From Pseudoscleropodium purum (taxonomy: Eukaryota > Streptophyta > Bryopsida > Hypnales > Brachytheciaceae): a stretch of 64,000 bases of DNA. The DNA is taken from assembly GCA_963969395.1 (NCBI GenBank), contig OZ017804.1:8122001-8186000 (forward strand), given 5' to 3'. The notes under the pieces were generated by a model, which was not told the origin of the DNA, made no database searches, and saw nothing but the letters and a program-made list of their open reading frames with translations. Shown here piece after piece: positions 22,235 to 32,715 of the stretch (position 1 is its first letter; the number at the start of each line of letters is the position of its first letter). A program made the translations under genes and the position numbers.

Positions 22235-23165
22235 CGGCATTCTAGAGAATCTCGGTTGAGCTCCCCTTCATTTGGTATGATGAGGCATGCCCGACACCTT
22301 TCATAGTTGAACTCAATTCGAACATGTAAGAACCTTCACTGACAATTGAGCCATGATCTTCACGCATGAGTGAGTGCCAAAGTTTCATTTAAATTTGTTT
22401 GATATTCTCAGATTTTGGCATGACTTTGCTCAACATCACTCTTGATTAGCATTGTCCTTCAGACCACGTCACTACTACTCAAGAATGTCATGAAGGTTGA
22501 GGAATGTCATGATGTTTTAAAGATCTCTCTTTCATGTCACGACCACATTTCTAGTGCATTTTGATTTGTAACAATGTCAAGGTTTATCTCTAGCAGCTAT
22601 TGCCTAAGCCCGTGAGCACTTTGCAATCCCTACTCTCCCAACATGAGCTCAGACTATTTACTCCACAAGCTTCAGACTGTGCTCTGCACCACCAAACATG
22701 CATCCATAGACATGAAGACAGGTGCAATTAGCAAAGCTCAAAGAACTTGGGTTAGACAACAAATCTGCAATAGGAGTTTGCAGAATTGATATTTAAAATC
22801 GTCTAGGTTACAAATAACGCACAGAACCTTCATTCAATTTTCATTGAGAGCCGACAATCAGCAAGACTCTCCTGTAGATTCCTTAAACCCTGATTCTATT
22901 CATCCCCCATGTAAACCAGATCAATCGACACAAAACGTTTAGGATCCTGTCCATAAGTGGTGGTTTTGGGTCCCTTCCAAATTTCCAATACACTCCACCA
23001 GATCTGTGGTCTGTTTGAACCCTAAACCCTAAAAAAGAATCGCCACTTAGAAACTCAACAACGAGTGGCATGCACAGCCTGGGTTGCACAACCAAAATGG
23101 ATGCAAGACGTGGTTCTGCTCTGCTCAGCATCACTTAACCTCTCATCGCCGCAGGGGATCAAAAG
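22235..23165. other. Intergenic DNA of mixed composition
   Basis: Less AT-rich than the background. No gene recognised. Contains two plant telomere-type units (CCCTAAACCCTAAA near 23020), too few to be a telomere tract. It may be the remains of a retrotransposon LTR, but I found no partner. Confidence 0.4.
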
Positions 23166-23169
23166 TGTT

Positions 23170-23700
23170 CTGACGTCTAATTCAAAGTGCTGTAACTTTT
23201 GCATCCAATATTCAAATTCAATAAAACTTGTTGGAAAAGTTGCACTCTCTCTTTTAGTTTATGTGATAAAATTTTCAGATCAATAAAAACTTTATCGATT
23301 TCTTGAAAGTCAATCGAAGTTTACAGGTTCAATTCAATTTGAGTTTACTAAACTGCATTTGAAGGCTGCAACTTCGGGGGATTGTATCTCCTTCATCCAA
23401 TGTTTGTTTTCAATAAGAACTGTTGAGTTATGTTCCCCATGAAGTCTAGTTATTTTGGTAAAATTTTCATGTCAATCTAAGTTGTTTTGAATGTTTGGGA
23501 GCAATTCGAAGTTCAAAATCCCGACATTTTTGGATTACAGTGATCTTCAGTGACTTGTTTCTTCTCCATATAATGTCCGTTTTCAATAAATAAAAATTTG
23601 GAAAAATTGCGCATACTACTCTAGTTTGTGTGGCTAAAATTTCATATCAATCCAAGAAGTTATGAGTGATTGAGAAGCATTTTAGTAGATGGAGGTTCAA
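23170..23700 (+). repeat. AT-rich repeat R5, copy 1
   Basis: Shares long text with 52690-53165 in the same direction: AATTCAATAAAACTTGTTGG, CCCCATGAAGTCTAGTTATTTTGG-like and CTTCTCCATATAATGTCCG-like blocks. Non-coding. Confidence 0.6.
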
Positions 23701-23703
23701 CCA

Positions 23704-24200
23704 CATATGCTTGAGGTGTGCTTAAGGTAGACCTCAAGCACACTTCAAGCACACCTCTACTATTCACATTGCTTTGGAATAAAAAAAAGGCTTTGAAAAT
23801 TGAAAATTTTATTCAAATTTTTAAATAGGATGGAAAGTGCTTGAGGCGTGCTTGAAGTCTACCTCAAGCATACATGTAGCACACTTCCTTCATGTACATT
23901 GCCTTAGATTAAAAAGAAATTGAAGAGTAAAAAATTTTAGTCAAATATAAAATATAACTAATAGTATTTGAGGTGGATTTGAGGTCTATTTCAAGTACTC
24001 TGCAAGGATATCTCCACAATTATCTTTAGATTGAATCTATTTAAATAATGAGAATTGAATTTGTAAAAAAGTCTATTTAAAGTTTCAAGAATAGGATAGG
24101 GTGTTTGATGTGTGCTTTAGGTAGTCTTGAAGCATTTTGAAAGTGTATTCTTAATATTACTTATAGCATCTGGAAAAAGAATATTTAAAAAGAAGAAAAT
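23704..24200. repeat. Degenerate tandem array, part 1
   Basis: Monomers start near 23711, 23838, 23967 and 24100. Each carries CTTGAGGTGTGCTTGAGGT followed by its own inverse, ACCTCAAGCACACCTCAAGC, so each monomer can form a hairpin. The rest of each unit is AT-rich (CATTTCCACTATTCACATT, then GGATTAAAAA). The array resumes at 26560. Confidence 0.75.
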
Positions 24201-25021
24201 TGGAGACTTCTATTTAAAACTTAGAAAGAGATCAATTTTCTTAAGAATGTTGATGGTTGATTTTAATTACATGTGAATTACTTTTTCAGTATTCTTGTTA
24301 TTTAATTATTTTTTTAAAATCCACTTTTTTATATCTTTAAATTTACAAATAAAATAAAGTGTGCTTGAAGTTTAAATAAGGTCTGAATAAGGTTGACCTT
24401 CTGCAAACCATGTCTACATCTCAAGCATTGTTGTTATTGTATTTGATATTCTCATTCATTTAAAAAAAATTATTTGATTTCAAATTGATAAATTAATCAA
24501 AGTTTTCTTGAAGTGTGCTATGGTTTTCTTAAGGTCACCCTATTCCACCTTTAATTTACTTTTTGTTTTGTTTTGAATCTGGATTAGAGTTTTGATTTCC
24601 TATTATTTTATGAATATTCAATGAGAATATTTAATACACTCTTTTACTTTTTTTTGACACTTTTTTTTTTATCAACATTTGATATGAATAGTTAATACAA
24701 TTTTTTATCTTATTTTGAATTTTTTTTTAAAAATATTCTATGAGAATAGTTAATACATTCTTTTACTTTACTTTGACACATTCTTTTACTTTAGCTAAAC
24801 ATGCTCTTTTCTTTTACTTTGACATAATCTTTTACTTTAACTCAACAAATTTTTTTATTTTTTCACATTGATTTAAAGCCTATATAAAGAAAATAGGGTA
24901 GTAGTCTTGTTATTCTTGTGTGTTATTACTCATTCTAAATATATTCTAAAGGTATATTTTATCTTGTTTGATACTTGAAAGAAATCACATTTACTAATTT
25001 AATTTATTTCACTTCTATAAT

Positions 25022-26211
25022 TTGGTAGCATATACACTTTATTTTTTATTTGATATTTTCTTATTGATTGTTAAAATGGGGGATCCAATTGCAAGGAGTT
25101 TTGGGTTTGAGGTCAAAAGTGTAAGATATTTAGAGGATAGAAATATTTTGGAGCTTGACATATGGAGAGGAAAAAGTAAAGGATTGTGTGTTTCGCAATC
25201 ATAGACAAAGACAATCATGGTAAAAGTTGTTTGTAGTACCATGTGCTTACACTTTACAAATTTCTTATTTTAAAGATATTTTTGACCTGAAACCTACAAA
25301 ACATGTGATTGCAAGCCCGTATAAGAATTATTATAGGACCCATTTTCACAAAATATGTGAATCTTGTTTGAAAGAATTTTCCAACATTCAAATAGCATGT
25401 AAAAAATATGTGGTTGTCAAAAAGTTTGAAGTGAAGCAATATTGTAGGAGAGAAATGAACCTATGTATTTGTAATGTGGTTCCCATCAAAGATTTAGAAG
25501 AATTTCATATCATTGTTAATAAATCTTTGGAGTATATTATAAACAAAAAATATCATAAGCAATATATCATAAAATGTAAATAGAAGGTAATGATGTTGCA
25601 AGTGAAATATTGCAAAGGTTTGGAATCAACACCAAAATGGATATTCATATAAATTTAAGTGCATTATCAACAAAATGCAAAGTTCTTGATAGCACTAAAA
25701 GAAAAGAAAAAAAGAGAATCAAAATGAATTAGAAGATCCGTTCTAACTACGTTGATACTTGGAAAGAGAATTATTCACAAGAAAAGATAGTAAGTACCAC
25801 AGAAGAACCTCTATTGATTCTAGATGGAAGATAGGTCATGAAGAATGAAAAATTTCATTATAGTCATTTAAGTTTTGACTATATTTCTTTACTTTATAAT
25901 CCTCGGTTAATAAAGAGTATAGTTTATAGAAGTATATTGGTGTTACTAAACACCTATTAAAAAAATTGTCCTTACAAAAATTGTCCTATTAGAACACACT
26001 ACTTTATCAAATCTGAAAATTTAGTCCATGAAACCTTGAAATTCAATGACTTCGGAGTACAATTGCATTCAAATTTCAAATTAGGTGTAGCCCTAGTGAA
26101 TAAGAAAGGAATATGCACTAGATTAGTTAATCAAAAAATTGAAGGACAACCACTTACATTTTCTAAGGATTATTGGTCTTCTATAACTTTACAATACGAT
26201 GCAAATTTCTA
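25022..26211 (+). pseudogene. Broken coding relic of unknown family
   Basis: Several stretches read like protein but are separated by stops and frame changes: 25076-25204 (GDPIARSFGFEVKSVRYLED...), 25260-25583 (a Cys- and Lys-rich part with CESC...CRREMNLCICNVV), 25589-25730 and about 26020-26211 (FNDFGVQLHSNFKLGVAL...NQKIEGQPLTFSKDYWSSI). I do not recognise the family. The final part is also present in inverted form downstream (26212-26520). The relic sits inside the tandem array, between its two parts. Confidence 0.4.
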
Positions 26212-26520
26212 AATAATCCTTAGAAAATGTAAATGTTGTCCTTCTATTTTTTGATTAACTAACCTAGTGTATATTCCATTTGTATTAACTAGTGCTACAC
26301 CTATTTTGAAATTTTAATGTAGATGTACTCTGGAATCATTGAACTTCAAGGTTCCATAGACTAAGTTTTCAGATTTGATAAAGTAATGTGTTCTAATAGG
26401 ATAGTTTTTGTAAAAGGTGTTTACTAACACCAATGTACTTGTATAAATTATACTCTTTAATAATCAAGGCATGTAAAGTAAAGAAATATAGTCAATACTT
26501 AAATGACTATGATGAAAAGA
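25848..26520. repeat. Inverted duplication of a coding fragment (hairpin)
   Basis: Left arm about 25848-26174 and right arm 26212-26520, with a 37-bp loop. The arms are roughly 85% identical by eye, e.g. TTTACATTTTCTAAGGATTATT in the left arm against its inverse at 26212, and CTTTATCAAATCTGAAAA against its inverse near 26368. The left arm carries the sense strand of the relic described above; the right arm is antisense to it. Confidence 0.8.
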
Positions 26521-26559
26521 TCTTTAATTGAAACATTTTATTTAAAGTACTAAATTAAA

Positions 26560-28780
26560 TCATAAAGTGCTTGCAATGTGTGTAAAGTAGACCTCAAGCA
26601 CATCTAGAGTACATTTCTTCTATTTTCATTGCTTTGGAATGAAGAAAAATCTAAAAAATAAATGCCTCTTTTTAAAATTCAAAATATAACTAAAAGTGCT
26701 TGAGGTCTGCCAAAGGTCTACCTCATGTCTACCTCAAGCACATTTCCACTATTCACATTACCTTGGATTAAAAATAAATTTTAAATTGAAATTTTTTATT
26801 CAAAATTTTAAAATAAATCATAAAATATTTGATATGTGCTTGAGGTGAACCTCAAGCACTCCTAATGTATATTTTCACTATTTTTATTGCCTTGGAATGA
26901 AAAAAAATTTAAAAATAAAACCTCTTTTCAAAATTTAAAATATTACTAAAAGTGCTTGAAGTGTGCTTCAGGTGGGTTTGAGGTCTCTCTCAAGTACACC
27001 TCAAGTACATTTCCACTATTCACATTATTTTGAACTTAAAAAAAATCTTGAATTGAAATCTTTTATTAAAAATACAAAATTAAATCATAAAGTGTTTAGA
27101 ATGTGCTTAAAATAGACCACAAGCACACCTAGAGTATATTTCCACTATTTTCATTGCCTTGAAATTAAAAAAAATCTAAAAAATCTAAAACCTCTTTTCA
27201 AAATTTAAAATATAATTGAAATGTTTGAGGTGTGCTTGAAAAGTGCTCGAGGTTTTCCTCAAGCACACCTCAAGTACACCTCAAGCACATTTCCACTATT
27301 TACAATATCTTAAATTAAAAAAATCTTCAATTGAAATATTTTATTTAAATTACTAAATTAAATTATAAAGTGCTTGAAGTGTGCTTAAAGTGAATCTTAA
27401 GCATGCTTAGAGTAAATTTTTACTATTTTTCAATACCTAAGAATGAAAACAAAAAACAAATAAAAAAAATAGACGGAAAAAACCCTTTCAAATTTTAAAA
27501 AATAACTAAAAATGCTTGAGGTGTGCTTGAGGTTTACCTCAAACACATTTCCACTATTCAATTTACCTTGGATTATAAAAGTAATTTTAAATTAAAATAT
27601 TTTGTTAAAAATAACAAATTAAATCATAAAGTGCTTGAAGTGTGCTTAAAGTAGACCTCAAGCACACCTAGAGTACATTTCCTCTACTTTCATTGCTTTA
27701 GAATGAAGAAAAAATCTAAAAAATAAATGCCTCTTTGTAAAATTTCAATTATAACTAAAATTGATTGAGATATGCTTGAGGTTTATCTCAAGCACACTTC
27801 AAGCACATTTTACTATTCACATTACCTTGGATTAAAAAGAAATTTTAAATTGAAATTTCTTATTCAAATTTTAAAATTAAATCATAAAATGCTTGAAATG
27901 TGCTTGAGGTCTACCTCAAGCACATCTAGTGTACATTTTCACTATTTTCATTGGCTTGAAATTAAAAAAATCTAATTAATAAAAAACTCTTTTCAAAATT
28001 TAAAATATTATTAAAAGTGCTTGAAGTGTGCTTGACATGTGCTTGAGGTAGACCTCAAATACACCTACAATACATTTCCACTATTGTCATTAGATTTGAA
28101 GGAAAAATAATCTATAAAATAAAAACCACTTTTCAGAATTTAAAATATAATTGAAATTACTTGAGGTGTGCTTGAAGGCTACCATAAGCTCATGTCAAGC
28201 AAATTTCTACTATTGAGATTTCTTTCTATTAAACCAAATCTCAAGTTGAAATTTTTTTATCTAAGAATTAAAATTAAGTCATAAATTGTTGGAAGTATGC
28301 TTGTACTATGCTTGAGGTTTACTTCAAATATATCTCAACTACATTCTTACAATTCTCATTGTATTTGAATTTATAAAGAACAAAAATTTAATTTGTTTTA
28401 GTTTTTGTTTGAAGTGGTGAAAATTAAAGTGTTCTAGAGGTGAACTTTAAGTTTATTGAAGGGATTTTTCTTTATTTGCAGTGCATTCAAAGTAAAACTT
28501 AAATTAAAATTAAAAAAAAAAATTAAATTAAATTTATAAAATAATGAAATTGAGGTTGAGTTTTTGTTGAGGTGTGCTGAAGGTCTATCTGCATATATTT
28601 AATATATTTGTTGCATTTGAAAGTAAAAAATTGTTGACTAAATTTTGTTAAATATATTTTTCCAATGTGTGTTTTATGTGTCCTTGAGGTCCATTTCAAG
28701 CATATTTTAAGCACACCTTAATTACAATTGTTTGTTTTTCAATTTTGAAATACATTTTTCCTAGCAAATTTTTTTAGGGG
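26560..28780. repeat. Degenerate tandem array, part 2
   Basis: About 16 diverged monomers at roughly 113-160-bp spacing (starts near 26565, 26697, 26838, 26951, 27094, 27228, 27366, 27507, 27630, 27767, 27890, 28016, 28160, 28290, 28436, 28570). Each has the GTGCTTGAGGT / ACCTCAAGCAC dyad and the AT-rich linker of part 1. Divergence increases toward 28780. Short ORFs inside follow the repeat and are not genes. Confidence 0.8.
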
Positions 28781-28999
28781 GATTTGATTCAAATGGAATG
28801 AGAAAAGTAATGATGTACTTGAGATAAACCTTTAGGACACTTGAAGAAACAAATGACAAGAATTGAGGAAGCTATTTTGTAGTACTTGGTAAAGCCCGTT
28901 GTAGAGAATGACTCAAGTAAACTGTTTTTTTCCCCTTGAAATTGAAGACCCTGTTGTGTTGCTAATGTTGAACTGTTGATGAAAGATGGAATTGAGTTG

Positions 29000-29420
29000 T
29001 GAATTGAGTTCTAATTTTAGTTATGAATTGTTAATTTGGATTGACTTTTGATTTTAATTATAAATTGTTAAATTGGATTGAGTTTTGAATAATTTATTAA
29101 AATTTAAATTCAATTAAACATTTCATTAAGCCTTGAAGATCAATGAAGGATTTCAATAAGTGTGAAATTCAATTAAAGGTTTAATTAATTTCAAAATTCA
29201 ATAACGTATTTAATTAAGTTTTCAATATAATAAAAAATTTATAATAAATTTAATTAATAGGTTTAATTATAATAAGTTTAATTTACAATGCAACATAATG
29301 TAAAATATCATGATGTGTTAATGTTGTAATGTAAAATATTTTCATGTTTAATTAAAAAATTGAATGTTCAATTATCCTAGTTGATTAAACACATATAGTT
29401 AGCTTATTTGATTAGTCTCA
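29000..29420. repeat. Short AT-rich degenerate tandem repeats, left block
   Basis: Runs of the ~30-bp word AATTCAATTA...TTTAATTAA with heavy divergence. The same word type forms a cleaner block at 30685-31005. The foldback element at 29459-30196 and about 0.5 kb of other DNA lie between the blocks. Confidence 0.5.
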
Positions 29421-29458
29421 TTTATTTTAATGGACCACAAAACTAGTAAGGAAGGAGA

Positions 29459-30196
29459 TTAACCCCAAAATGTAAAAGCTGCGTTTTTTTGGCAACATAG
29501 CGATTTGGGGCAGCTTACTACGACTACATTTTTTATTTTTTGGAACTAAATTTTTTTTACAACATGTGCCCAAGGAGTAGCTTTAAGGCCTAACAATTTT
29601 CATAACTTTTGACTACATGATTAAAAAAATATTGCATAATATGTGATTTTCATCACTAATTGGGCAGTCCGAGCAGTTCAATTTTTTTTTTAAATCATGA
29701 GTTTTAAAAATAAAAATTTGAAATTTTTTATTTAGATTTTTATATATGTGGAAAGTTTTAAATCATTCCATTTTGATTAATGAGATGAAAGTTATGAAGA
29801 TTTTTAATTTGCGGGTAGGTATGAAGTCTTTGAAAACTATAAGTACTAACAAACTAAAATTCCTCATAACTCTCATCTCATTTATGAAAATGAAATGATT
29901 CAAAACTTTCCACAGATATAAAAATCTAAAGAGCCAATTTCAATTGTTTTTAAAGTGATTTTTAAAAGAAGTTTTTTTGAGCTACCCAGATTGCCCAATG
30001 AATAATGAAAACACATATTATGCAATAACTTTTTAACCATGTAGTCAAAAGTTAAAAGAATTATTGGGCCTCAAAGATAATCCTTGGGCACATGTTGTAT
30101 GAAAATTTCAGCCAAAAAAATAAAAATTCCATTTGTAGTGAGCTGCCTAGAACCGCTATATAGCCAAAAAACGCAGTTTGAGCATTTAGGAGTTAA
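29459..30196. mobile_element. Foldback element, 738 bp
   Basis: Begins TTAACCCCAAAATG and ends CATTTAGGAGTTAA. The whole element is an imperfect palindrome with a centre near 29830 and arms of about 360 bp. Matching pairs include CAACATGTGCCCAAGGA (29560s) with its inverse near 30085, and AACTTTTGACTACATG with its inverse near 30040. The text in each arm is that of the R1 repeats, so this is a head-to-head derivative of R1. Non-coding. Confidence 0.75.
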
Positions 30197-30249
30197 ATTC
30201 GCAACTTAAACTTACCCCAATCTAGTCTTTTTTTCCCTTCGATTTAACC

Positions 30250-30687
30250 GACCTTTCTTCCCAAGCTGACCTCCGATTGCTCTTCGCCTCCTCTATGAAA
30301 ACGCCCTATCTACCAAAATGCCTCTAAACAGCTCGTCCGGACCCTCCAAGAACTGGAGGTCTAGTTCTTCCACGAAAACAGGATCTAAGGACGCATTTCC
30401 ATGGGGCACTTGGACGTCCAAGCCCTAGACCTCCAGCCCTCACATTGCGGAAACATAGAGTTGGAGGCTTCAGAGGCGGCCTTGGATCCTCCATTTTTAG
30501 TAAATTGACAAAACCTGTAGAGCAGTATTTGGTGCCTTTCCACCCAGTGTGCACCTTTTTAGCAAGAGTGACGGACATGGAAGGTAATTCTGAGAGCCCC
30601 TTTGGTAAATTGAATTTAAATATTTGGGCTGAACATCAACATTGGGTCTTCAAGATTGATTTGGCAACATATTGCTATATATTCTAA
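30250..30687 (+). other. Gene-like fragment, unknown
   Basis: A GC-richer island between AT-rich repeats. An 80-codon ORF (30445-30687) reads GGLGSSIFSKLTKPVEQYLV... with normal amino-acid composition. Upstream, another frame (about 30318-30430) is Ser/Lys-rich and interrupted by stops. No family recognised; it may be a captured gene fragment. Confidence 0.2.
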
Positions 30688-31005
30688 ATTCAATTACGTG
30701 TTTAGTTAATTTCTAAATTCAATTATGTATTTCATTCATTTTTTAAATTCAATTACATATTCAATTTATTTCTAAATTCAATTATATATTTAATTCATTT
30801 TTTAATTCAATTATATATTCAATTTTTTTCTAAATTCAATTACGGAATTAATCAAGTTCTAAATACAATTAAGATTTAGTTTATTTCTAAATTTAATTAA
30901 AAATTCAATTCCAAATTCAATTAGAGATTTAATTAAGTTCTAAATTCAATCAAAGATTCAATAGAGTATTAAATTCAATTAAGAATTTGAGGAATTCAAT
31001 GAGGA
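30685..31005. repeat. ~30-bp AT-rich minisatellite
   Basis: Ten or more degenerate copies of TTCTAAATTCAATTA followed by a T-rich half, e.g. at 30685, 30712, 30745, 30771 and 30830. Non-coding. Confidence 0.75.
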
Positions 31006-31298
31006 TATTATTAAAATCAAAGCCAATGAACTTCCAATTCAAACTTCGTTTCTTTGGCAAGTGAAAGCAGGATGAAGACCCTTGAACTTATTTCCTAGAA
31101 GATTCTTTTTCCTCCCTGCAATTGGGCCTCAATTATAGAAATTGGACCTCTAGTTTGCCTCTCCAAGTGGCCCATGGATAGCTCCTAAATCTGGATAGAC
31201 CTCTTGTTGCTCCTATTAGCCCCTTCCAATAGCCGGAGATTCAGTAGCCTATAGAAACGGACTCTAAGGTACTATAGTTGAACCACTCCCAGCCATGG

Positions 31299-31584
31299 CT
31301 TTTTTTTTTTGGCTTTCAAGTGCCAGATTGCACTAGTAAAAAATAATTTGGCTAAAAAGTGGCAACAAATTTTGAAGTTTTTTATCAAGAAACTTCAAAT
31401 TATAAAAGAAAATCTAGGATCAAATTGCTTGATTGTGGATGAAAATAGAATTATGGACATGTGATATGTATGAATATGATATTTTCTATCCAATATGTGG
31501 ATGAATGCTGAAATTTTGAGCACCAATATAACATTTTACATCGCCACTTTGGCACTTGATAGAAAAATGAAAAAAAAAAGCCTT
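31299..31584 (-). mobile_element. MITE-like repeat R3, reverse copy
   Basis: The ends form an inverted pair (GGCTTTTTTTTTT...CAAGTGCCA on the left, TGGCACTTGATAG...AAAAAAAAAAGCC on the right). The interior matches the R3 blocks at 3474-3760 and 42900-43120 on the opposite strand, including the TCTATCC...ATGTGGATGAA core. No target duplication identified. Confidence 0.55.
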
Positions 31585-31589
31585 GCTCC

Positions 31590-32237
31590 CATCCGACGGG
31601 CGGCCGACTCGGAGACATGTCGGAAGCACTTGACCGTGGTCCTTCGTGGCAAAGATCCACGCGAACCTGCCAATCACGTACTTGCCGGACCACCGAATCG
31701 GGAGAAGGGTCGTCCTAGAATCGTGCATGACAGAAGTGTCGGAAAATTGAAAAGTCGACAGGGACATGAAACTTAGCTTTCCCTTATCCAGTTGCAAAAA
31801 GAAGAAAAACAGTAATGAAAAATGAACTGACATGCATCTCCGATTACAGTGGGATCGTCAACACGTGGTCTGGTCCGCAACTTTTAAATAAAAAAACAAA
31901 AAACAAAAACGGAAAGGAAATTTCATTGCAACTGAAGGCGGGCGAGGGAACGGAAAGCCAGCCAGCCAGCCAGGCACGCAGGCAGGCAGGTATGGAGCAT
32001 TGGAACAGTCGGCAAGGACCGTCGGCAAGGAAGGACCGTCGGCAACCATAACGTAGCGCAGACGGAACCTTTTATGGACAGTACAAATCGCGAGCCCACA
32101 GTCTCCTCTGCCACCGCTCGCGACACTCTTCCTGGCGAATCCCTGAAGCTCTGTGCCGTGTTGCCTTGTCTTTGCATTTTTACCGTAGCAATCCCGGATT
32201 TGTGACTGGATTTCCAACACTCTCTCTCACGCCCACC
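31590..32237 (+). promoter_or_regulatory. Upstream region of the 32-kb ORC3 copy
   Basis: A GC-rich stretch directly upstream of the first ORC3 ATG. Similarity to the leader of the 54-kb copy begins near 32115 (TCTGTGCC...CTTGTCTTTGCA...CTCTCTCACGCCC). It holds simple repeats: CCAGCCAGCCAGCCAGG then GCAGGCAGGCAGG (about 31961-31991), and GGACCGTCGGCAA repeated near 32018-32045. The promoter role is inferred from position. Confidence 0.4.
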
Positions 32238-32715
32238 ATGGCCAAACTCACCCACAAGCTTCACGGCAACCAGGAGTCAATGCTCGCCAAAGGATCGCGC
32301 GGAACTGCGGCGCGATCGGCCGATGACGCTCGCGCAGCGCAGAAAGGGTGCCCGGAAGGAATTGGGTCGCAGAGATCACGCGGAGATGTGAGTGTATTAT
32401 CCCGCAATCGCTTGATTTGTGTGTCAAAATGGTTGTAGGTTTGTGGAATTTGAACTTTCTGTTCTCGTTTTGTGAGCTGATAATTTTGGTTGGGAACTAC
32501 TGAAATGCTGTGGTATGTGTTTGAAGAAGACCGCTGAAATGCTTTTGGCGAAGCCTGGCAAGAGTTCAACACTCTCTACCTCGCTAGCCATGGCCGACCA
32601 GGAGCCATTGCTCGCCGAAGAAACTCTCACGAGCAAGGCGCATCGCGCCGATTACGCTCGCGAAGCGAAGAACGGGAAAAAGAAAGGGCTTGATTCGCCG
32701 GAACCACGCTGCACT
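32238..32715 (+). repeat. Tandem duplication of ORC3 exon 1
   Basis: Exon 1 (32238-32387, MAKLTHKLHG..., donor GAT|GTGAGT) is followed by a second version (ATG at 32590, MADQEPLLAE..., to 32715, donor ACT|GTGAGT). Each starts in an (A/G)CCATGGCC context and is followed by the same intron opening (GTGAGTG...TCCCGC...TGTGTCAAAAATGG-type). Either could be spliced in frame to exon 2 at 32838, so they may be alternative first exons or a duplication scar. Confidence 0.6.

Noticed and set aside
23015..23035. CCCTAAACCCTAAA as an interstitial telomere
   Set aside because: Only two units; expected occasionally as a telo-box. It supports plant origin weakly but is not a telomere tract.
23704..28780. 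CRISPR-like direct repeats
   Set aside because: Spacers are homologous AT-rich linkers of variable length, repeats are diverged, and the context is eukaryotic. It is a satellite-type array.
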